From NCBI RefSeq assembly GCF_033118175.1, contig NC_083699.1, positions 44,117,001-44,181,000 of the forward strand: a stretch of 64,000 nt of DNA. Reading direction: 5' to 3'. This document shows, in pieces, positions 56,619-64,000 of the stretch (the stretch's first letter is position 1; every line of letters begins with the position of its first letter). Position numbers and translations under genes: made by a program. The notes beneath the pieces are model-generated. The model saw only the letters and a list, made by a program, of their open reading frames with translations, was not told the origin of the DNA and ran no database searches. The stretch comes from Dama dama. Lineage: Eukaryota; Chordata; Mammalia; Artiodactyla; Cervidae.

Positions 56619-57239
56619 AAATAATTCTCAAATGTCTAGCAGCAATAGAGTTTATTTAACCTCTCAATGTGGATTAGTTTTACCCAATATCAGCAAATAT
56701 TGAAGAAGTTAGGCTGTGTCTAAATAAAGTATGTGGTGACTGGATTTCCTTAAGTACCATAACATAAAGAGTTCTGATATAAAGCAATGTATGTGTCTCT
56801 GGGAAAAACAAAAAAAACAAACCTAAAGTTCTGCAAAATCATACCCTAAAAATAGGAACAAGACACTCAAACGTGTGCAGCTTTGACATACAGTGTATAT
56901 CTATGTATTCTGAAGCTTTCCAGTCTTTCATAGGCATTATCTCCTTCAAGGCTCACAACAATCCAGTGAGGTAAATTGGACAGATATATCACATGATGTT
57001 TCAGAAAAATCTGCTGGGTCTCAGAAGGGTCCTGTGGCCTTCCCTGGGAAGCATAGCAACACATGTGGCAACACCAGGGCTAATACTTGATTTTTTTGTC
57101 TTGCGCATTTACTGACACACATTGTTGGCCAGATTGACAATACCATTAGAACTTACGGTAAACTAAAAGATTCTTAAAATACAGTTGGGCCCACAATAAA
57201 AATCTTTTGCTCACAATAGCAGAAAATATCTATTTTACT

Positions 57240-57242
<3 letters not shown>
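56619..57242. other. Unique sequence, no gene seen
   Basis: Possible worn MIR at 56,930-57,060. Confidence 0.35.

Positions 57243-57281
<39 letters not shown>
57243..57281. repeat. (AT)n microsatellite
   Basis: Alternating AT with one G interruption at 57,271. Confidence 0.95.
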
Positions 57282-57429
57282 GCCACTTGGCAGTGACTAC
57301 CTGGAAAAAGATTTTAAAAATCCATGCATCCAATTGATCAGCTTCAGATAGCAAAAGAGTGTGCTGATTTTTCTGGAATTTAAAATTTTGCAGAAAGATA
57401 GGATAGAAAGGGAATATGTGAGAAGGGGG

Positions 57430-57640
57430 TGGATGTTTGAGTCCAACATATCTCTGCTCTGTCATTGACCAGCCATGAAACCTTGAAAAATTGTCTTACC
57501 TCCATGAAGATTACCTTCCTTGCCTATAAATCACATGTAGATATGAAGACATATATTTCTGGAAAGGGTTAAGCAAAAATAAATTTAAAAATAAGAATGA
57601 GCATACGAAATACCTAGTCTGGGGCCTAATTCCTACCTCC
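57430..57640 (+). mobile_element. MIR SINE
   Basis: ATCTCTGCTCTGTCATTGAC, CTTGAAAAATTGTCTTACCT, CTTGCCTATAAATCACATG. Confidence 0.65.
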
Positions 57641-59037
57641 ATGTCAACTCCTTAGAAGGGCAGAGGAACTCACTAGGACTACTAGGATTTAAACATTAAG
57701 AAAGATGTTGGATGAGTATCTGCTGCTCTTCCCATTGAATCGTCACAATTCTGTTGAATTGTTCAAGAAGCAAACCACAGCATATTCCAGAAAAAGCAAA
57801 TCCAGGCTTCTTACTGCAATACTGATACAATTCCCCATAAATGGCTACAGGAAGAAATTGTCACCACCTATTAGCACCACCACAGGTGATTTAAATGGAT
57901 AAGTCAGGTGTAACATACTGTATATTCATTTGACAGTGTTGTGGTACAGGGATCAATGAGAAAGAATAAGGCAACAGCTTGAATTACAAAGGAGAAAAGG
58001 GGAGAAAACTGGATGAATTGCGTTCATCCTGGATGCAGAAATGTTATACAATTACAAGTGGCTTGAAAGGAAATCTACATAATTGCCATCTGCAGGGACC
58101 TGGAAGCAAACTGGAAAGGGTGGCTGGGGTGAGGGAGACAGAGAAGAGAAATCTGAAAAGCTGGCTGCTCTGCATTCCAGACACAGGGAGATTTCTTCTG
58201 CACACAGCGCCCTGACTAGACTTGCCAGTTATGTGTATGACAAAGCAGAAAACAAATGCACAGATGAAAGTGCTGAATTCATCCTCAGACTCAAATACAC
58301 CTTATGAGGAAACAGGGAGATGCAGCTGGACAGCAACCTGGCATTTTGATGCCAACGATGCTAGGATAGATGACACATCTGCAGTAGCTCCATGCATTTT
58401 CCCTGGTGTGCATGCTCAAAAATGGTAAAATGGACAATGAAAACTGAGTTTGTCTGAATCAGAAATACTAGAAAACAGACATCACTTTGCTCCTTATTAT
58501 AAAGACCTAGAAGCCTCAGTTGTGCCAAAATGGACGACCCACTACTTCCCTGGTGGAGATGCAATAGCATCTCTGTGATTTGTAATAAAACATCAGCCCT
58601 CCCTGGCCACGCTCATTACTACATGATTGCATATGTGCTATCATCTAAATTGTATTACAGAAATCTAACCAACGACCCTTAGAAAAGCCTGACATTACAT
58701 GGTCCCCCAGATACCCACACCACCACTGAATCACAGTGAGAGAAAAACAAACTGCATTTCCTGCGCATGATTGAAAGAGAATGATTTATACTGTCTGAGA
58801 CCCCAGAGGCTGATTTGTTCACACTCAGCTATGTGGAGCCCTCTACCTGGTAGATATCTTGCTCCTTGTGTGATTCATAATAATTCCAAGTATTTATCAA
58901 GTGCTAGGGAATGGGAAAAGCAATTTACATGGATAACTTTTCCCCCTCTAAAGAATAAGCCGCAATGAAAGCTGAGACGCTGGTTAACTCATTACTTGGG
59001 AGCACAGGAGGTTTTGAGTCTCAATATCCTTACAGAA
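57641..59037. other. Unique sequence, no convincing gene
   Basis: Overlapping plus frames at 57,979-58,215, 58,083-58,307 and 58,222-58,428 are unrecognised. The block is free of recognisable repeats for about 1.4 kb, which is unusual here. Confidence 0.4.
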
Positions 59038-59165
59038 CAGTGTTTCTCAAGCATACACATCTCACACCTACAGGGATTTTGTTAAAATGCCGATTCTGTG
59101 TAAGCAGCTCTGGGGAAGAACCTGAGACTCTGTGTTTCTAAGAATACCCAGGTACTGGAATAAAC
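59038..59165 (+). mobile_element. MER5-type DNA transposon remnant
   Basis: CAGTGTTTCTCAAGCATACA C, TTGTTAAAATGCCGATTCTG, CTGAGACTCTGTGTTTCTAA: the pattern of MER5A/B (hAT, Charlie group). A SINE follows 20 bases later. Confidence 0.8.
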
Positions 59166-59184
59166 ACACACTGCCCTATACTAC

Positions 59185-59407
59185 ATGTGCATGAGTGCGA
59201 AGTTGCTTCGGTCATGTCTGACTCTTTGTGACCCCGCAGACTGTAGCGCTCCGGGTTCTCTGTTCATGGGACTCTCCAGGCAAAAATAATGGAGTGGGTA
59301 GCCACCCCCTTCTCCAGGGGATCTTCCTGACCCAGGGATTGAATCTGAATCTTTTATGTCTCCTGCATTGGCAGGCAGGTTCTTTACCATTAGCACCACC
59401 TGGGAAC
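59185..59407 (-). mobile_element. Bov-tA SINE, long-head subtype
   Basis: Flanks CTGCCCTATACTAC (59,171-59,184) and CTGCCTTATAGTAC (59,408-59,421), 12 of 14 identical. Confidence 0.93.
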
Positions 59408-59579
59408 CTGCCTTATAGTACAGGACACCACAAATAGCAGATGCTGTATAAAGTTAAATGGACCAGAGTTAAGGTCAAGGGACATAGATTAGCTAACCAT
59501 GTTCCAAATGCAAGAAGCATCAAGAACTAGCTAGATTTCCTCCAGCTCTAAATTATAACTTACTTTTTACAAATGTCGA

Positions 59580-59850
59580 CTTAAATCCTATTGACCTGCA
59601 TTTGGGCCTTAACTCTGTCTTTTACTAACTCTAAGATCCTGGATAAGTTAATTTCTCTGAACCTCATTTTCTTAGCCATAAAACAGCTAGACTACCTATA
59701 GACTACCCTTACTACCTGTTAAAACAGTATCTACCTGAGAAGGTTGTTATGAGGATTAAATTAGATAATACACTTAAAATACACAATACAGTGCCTGGCA
59801 CCTGGGAGGTAATAAAAATGACAAAAATCAATATTATTGTTGCCATTTGT
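59580..59850 (+). mobile_element. MIR SINE, near complete
   Basis: CTCTGAACCTCATTTTCTTA, GAGAAGGTTGTTATGAGGAT TAAA, CAGTGCCTGGCACCTGG. Confidence 0.9.
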
Positions 59851-59950
59851 GCACATATCTTTAATTGCTAGTTTCTAACCTTAGCAGAAGGATTAGAATG
59901 ATTTTTATGGGGGAAATATTTATTCTTTTACTAAATTATTAATAAGACAT

Positions 59951-60175
59951 GCAGGTTTCTCTGGTCGCTCAGCAGTGAAGAATCCGTCTGACGATGCAGG
60001 AGACACAGGAGATGCAAGTTCAGTCCCTGGGACGAGAAGATCCCCTGCAGAAGGGCATGGAAACCTGTTCCAGTATTCTTGCTTGGGAAATCCCACGGGA
60101 GAGAGGAGCCTGGGAGGCTCCAGTCCATGGGGTTGCAAACAGTCAGACATGGCTTACCGACTAAACAACAACAAA
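59951..60175 (+). mobile_element. Bov-tA SINE, long-head subtype
   Basis: Complete copy from GCAGGTTTCTCTGGTCGCTC to an AACAACAACAAAA tail. Confidence 0.93.
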
Positions 60176-60344
60176 ATTAGTACATGTTTATTAAGGGTTT
60201 TTCTGAGCCAGACATAGTCTAGCACTGAGGACGCCTCATTTAAGAAGTCATAAAGTGACCATACTTCCAAATAGCTGACATTCCAGCAAGAGGGGAAACA
60301 ATAAATAATTATTAAACATATAAATAAATATGATGATAAGTGCT

Positions 60345-60775
60345 TTTTTAAAATGAAACATCCAACTCTATGATCTTCTAGAAAAATCACAACTATGGCA
60401 GGAAAACGATCAGGGTTGCCAGGGTTTAAGGGAAGGAGAAATGAACAGGTGGAATACAGAGGATTTAGAGCAGTGGAACTGTTTTTCATGATACTATAAT
60501 GGTGGAACATGTCATTATATATTTGTCAAAAGCATAGAATGTACAACAGTTAGCTCTAATGTAAACTATGGACTTTGAGTGATTATGATGTGTCAATGTA
60601 GGTTCATAAATCATAAAAAATGTACCTTCCTCATGCAGAATGCTGATAACAGGGACAGTTATGCATGTGTAGGGGCAGGGGGAGCATAGGAAACACTCTG
60701 TACTTTCTGCTCAATTTTGCTGTGATTTTAAAACCACTGTAAAAAATAAAGTCAATTTGAAATGAATGGAAGGAA
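60345..60775 (+). mobile_element. Old L1M 3' end
   Basis: AGCATAGAATGTACAACAGT, TGTGTAGGGGCAGGGGGAG, TTTCTGCTCAATTTTGCTGT and a final AAAAAATAAAGTCAATTTG. Confidence 0.85.
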
Positions 60776-60848
60776 AAAAGAAGAAAGGAAAGAAAGGAAG
60801 TAAGGGAGGGAGGGAGGAAAAGAAAGAAAAGGAAAGAAAGAGGAATCA
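60776..60848. repeat. (GAAA/GGAA)n purine tract at L1 tail
   Basis: All-purine run except single T bases near 60,799; it starts where the L1 tail ends. Confidence 0.9.
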
Positions 60849-61239
60849 AGAAGACAGAGAGCAGCTAACAGAAGGGATGGATAGAATGAGGGGTGTTTGA
60901 GATACTGTGGTCAGAGAGGTGGTGTTTACAGAAAACTTGGATGATGAGAAGAAGCCAATTATAAAACCCACCCTTACCTTTTCCCCCAGGTTTTAAGCCC
61001 ATGTTGTATCTGTGGATGTGTTGAAGGTTGCACATATTCTCAGAGGTGTGACGTGGAACTGAGCTGGCTGATGAGAAATGTCTATTCTAGGAGCTGAACA
61101 AGCTATCGCCATAGTAATTGTTCCACTCAGTTTCTAAACAGCAAACTTGCTGAGGCGAGGACCTAGGATTCCACTCTGTGTATGACCCAGGCAAACACTG
61201 CTGATGATGTATCTGCCTTTCCTAGTGAAATCAGTGCAC

Positions 61240-61700
61240 ATTAATAACAACTGTCATTCACTTGGCACTACTTGATCTATGTGCCATGTATTTGATGCTC
61301 ACCAATTCATTGACCGGGGCTTCTCTGGTGGCCCCAAAATAAAGAATCTGTCCTCAGTGCAGGAGACCCAGGTTCAAACCCTGTGTCAGGCAGATCCTCT
61401 GGAGGAGGGAATGGCTACGCACTCCAATATTCTTGCCTGAAAAATCCCATGGACAGAGGAGCCTGGTGGGCTACAGTCCACAGGGAAGCAGAGTCGGACA
61501 TGACAGTCACTGACACTTTCACTTTTTTTTCATCACAGGAAATCCTGTAGCAAAAATGATTACTCTCCTTTTACACAGAGAGAAATGAGGCATAAGAAGC
61601 TATATAAACTGTCCAAGGTTGCACAGTTACTAAAAACCAGAGCCAAGATTTGAACCCAGGTCTATGCTACTCCGAGTTCAGGTTGCCAAATGGCTTCTAA
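61240..61700 (-). mobile_element. MIR SINE split by a SINE
   Basis: Left part CTATGTGCCATGTATTTGAT (61,240-61,316). Right part from 61,529, with TCCTTTTACACAGAGAGAAA, GTCCAAGGTTGCACAGTTAC, CCAAGATTTGAACCCAGGTC. Confidence 0.85.
61317..61528 (+). mobile_element. Bov-tA SINE inserted in MIR
   Basis: GGGGCTTCTCTGGTGGCCCC to CACTTTCACTTTTTTTT; ends in T rather than A. Confidence 0.95.
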
Positions 61701-62639
61701 CCAGGAATTCCCTTCAGCAAACTTCCATCTTCCCCCCAAGTCAGGAACATAAATCTTCTCCAAAACAATGCACTATATCCCAGAGCAATCGCAGTAGCAG
61801 GCTGAGCAAACAGTGTGAATACACATGCTTATTACTCGAACCCAATAACAGAGACACAGCTTCAAGGACAACATACACAAGCACGTATCTGGCTACTATT
61901 TTACCTTTTATTTCTGATACTTCTCCCTGAATTTTGAAATGTTTTCACTGTGGGACCACAAAGTGCATCATTAGTCAGCCATCCATCCTAGGACATGAGA
62001 AACAAGCTATTTGGCTAAGGTTGGGGGGAAAGGCATACGAAGCTGCCACATTTCACCGCAATTCCCATGAAGAAATTCACATGTGTCCAGGGAAACTATT
62101 AGGACCCTTAGAGGCATGTGTGAGGAGCAGCTCTGCTGAGAGGGGAGCACGGGTAGGGTCCCTCAACATCTCAGAAAGAAAACAGAGGCTGGAACAAGCG
62201 GGCAAGGAAGGAGGAATGGGGTGGTATGCGGGGTTAGTGGGAGAGGAGGGGTTTGAGATGTCATACTTGAGTTCTCATCCTGTTGTTCACTAGAGCTTTT
62301 GTTTCTTTATAAAATGCCGACAATGACACCAGGGTGAGGGAGGCTGTATGATGTGATTGCTGTTACCTATGCCGGACGCATTGCATGCTCCGCATATATA
62401 CCAGTTTCTTCATTGGAGTAAAAGATTTTCTCCATTTTCAATCCACTGTTTTTAAAAAATACGTTGATTATTACTCTTGTTACTTCAGTGCACGCTTCAT
62501 TACTTTTATTTAAATTCTCCAATTATTTCAATAGAACTTTGACAACTGCAAGAAGAGGCATAAACATTTTGTCGATGGAAATTTTCTTCTCAACCCTTTT
62601 CATTTTAATGCCAGCATAAGAGTAGCTCACACTCCATAA
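61701..62639. other. Unique sequence, no convincing gene
   Basis: A 119-codon plus frame (61,934-62,293) begins MKCFHCGTTKC but shows no recognised domain or splice context. Confidence 0.4.
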
Positions 62640-62830
62640 GCTCTTACTCTGAGCCAGTCATCATCCCAAAGAGACTGAATTCACCTTCACAAAAGCCTTG
62701 CTAAGGAGATGCATTATCATTCCCATTTTACAGATGAGGAAACTGTAACACTGAGGATTAAGTAGTTTGCACAAGTCACAGATCTAGTAGGTAATAGAAA
62801 CAGGATCAGAGCATGACTTCATTTTCCCTT
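62640..62830 (-). mobile_element. MIR SINE
   Basis: TCATTCCCATTTTACAGATG AGG, TTGCACAAGTCACAGATCTA. Confidence 0.85.
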
Positions 62831-62904
62831 AGTTATGGGGAAGAATGTTCACCAGAAAGAGAGGATTAAGTACCAAATCTGATGTTTTAACCCCCTATGA
62901 GAAG

Positions 62905-63225
62905 CCATCTACCAAACATCAACATGAATCAGCCATAGGTTTATCCATATCCCCTCCTACTTGAAAATCCCTCCCACCTCCCTCCCCATCCCCCTCCTCC
63001 GGGTTGTTACCAAGCCCTGGTTTGGGCTCCCTGAATCATATGGCATACTCCCACTGGCTATCCGTATTACATATGGTAACCTATGTTTCCATGTTGCTCT
63101 CTCCATATCTCCCACCCTCTCTGTCTCCCCCTGACCCCAACAGTGTCCGTAAGTTTGCTCTCAATGTCTGTGTCTTCATTGCTGTTCTGCAAACATGCTC
63201 ATTAGTACCATCTTTATAGATTGCT
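62905..63225 (-). mobile_element. L1 3' end fragment
   Basis: AACATGAATCAGCCATAGGT, CCACCTCCCTCCCCATCCCC, ATATGGTAACCTATGTTTCC, TCTTCATTGCTGTTCTGCAA; typical antisense ruminant L1. Confidence 0.9.
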
Positions 63226-64000
63226 CACATTTTTAGCCAGATAAACAATTCATGCTGGGCCGGGCCTAGGCCCGTCCCACTCCCCCAGCAAACAAAAAAG
63301 GCTGCAAACTCCATCTGACTTTCTGGAAAGATGCTTTCACATCTAGAAGCAGATAATTCCATTAATTCTACTTGACTGTGAATCTCTAAATTGCTGACGA
63401 TTGAATAATGCAGCCCTCTGGGAAAATCCAGGTCTCAGTTTTAAGTCTCTAACTCTGATGCCAATTTGATAAGCAGTACAGACATAACATGGCTCTTCAG
63501 GTCATCTAAATTTACCAGCTCTGAAAGATTTAATGCAGATGAAGTCCATTACAGCATGGTCAGTTCCACATACTCTGGCATTCCACCAACCCAGCGAGGC
63601 AGGCTTAAAGAAGATACTAAAAAGACATGTGCTGAGTTTTAATGGGTATCCAGCTTGAGGGGAGAATCTATAGTTACTTCGGAAAGGCTGTGTTCCTTTT
63701 AGATAGAGCTCTTATCACTCCCTTCTGCCCCTTGCCTACTTTTAATGATTGGGGTATCAATAGGTCAAATAAACTAAAATTCTGCAAATTCTATTTGTTG
63801 TACAGGCCTGGTGTATTGATTCTGGACAGTATGGGATAAACTTAATACAGATAACTGCTCCAAGTGATGGATGATGATCATCCAGGCTCTGAACGTACAT
63901 GATCAGATCTCACATAACAAAGGTTTTCCTAAAGCTAATTATGAATCAGGGGTGAAGCATGCCAAAATTATAAAAGGCTGCATTTATGGGACTGCTTCTT
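63226..64000. other. Unique sequence, no gene seen
   Basis: Contains a 14-base palindrome CGGGCCTAGGCCCG at 63,261-63,274. A short frame at 63,642-63,839 is unrecognised. Confidence 0.4.

Noticed and set aside
61934..62293. 119-codon frame beginning with CxxC-like residues as a zinc-binding protein
   Set aside because: Only one cysteine pair plus scattered residues, no spacing of a known finger, and no gene context.
1..64000. CRISPR array or prokaryotic operon
   Set aside because: Repeats are dispersed retroelements with target duplications; there are no regularly spaced direct repeats and no ribosome-binding sites or compact genes.

Overview
This window reads as nuclear, non-coding genomic DNA from a ruminant (cattle, sheep, goat or relative). 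The evidence is the dense presence of two ruminant repeat families: the tRNA-headed Bov-tA SINE (about 22 copies or fragments, both strands) and the RTE-type LINE BovB (about a dozen copies). Older mammalian repeats (MIR, L2, L1M, MER5) form the background layer. No prokaryotic gene organisation, CRISPR array, rRNA or intact tRNA gene is visible. The species cannot be fixed by eye.

Layout. 0-19 kb: nested L1 and SINE copies, then BovB copies at 8.3-9.4, 9.9-10.5, 13.6-14.8 and 17.9-18.3 kb, and a 38-base tRNA-Gly half inside an L2 at 11.05 kb. 19-27 kb: MIRs, a BovB at 21.5-22.7 kb, and an old LTR (24.2-26.5 kb) split by a BovB with an inverted 5' half. 27-38 kb: the only gene-like part, with a CpG island at 29.46-30.02 kb, a strong CTCF-type motif at 32.68 kb, and a candidate 3'-terminal coding exon (37,125-37,402) followed by two AATAAA signals. 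38-45 kb: mostly unique A/T-rich DNA and a truncated BovB. 45-49 kb: an apparently full-length but dead BovB, 45,199-48,797, with a perfect 15-bp target-site duplication, followed by two abutting SINEs. 49-64 kb: MIR/L1/L2/SINE mosaic with no convincing gene.

The best evidence is structural. Several insertions can be resolved by exact target-site duplications and by older repeats that read straight through once the insert is removed. This gives local relative ages: MIR and L2 oldest, then L1M, then BovB and Bov-tA. The BovB at 45 kb also shows where the body of the SINEs comes from: its 5' region (about 45,715-45,780) resembles the SINE body and its extreme 3' end resembles the SINE tail. Nearly all open reading frames here are BovB reverse-transcriptase fragments or chance frames inside repeats. 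The most unusual items are the tRNA-Gly half flanked by a 16-bp duplication, and the BovB whose inverted 5' half and duplicated target indicate twin priming.
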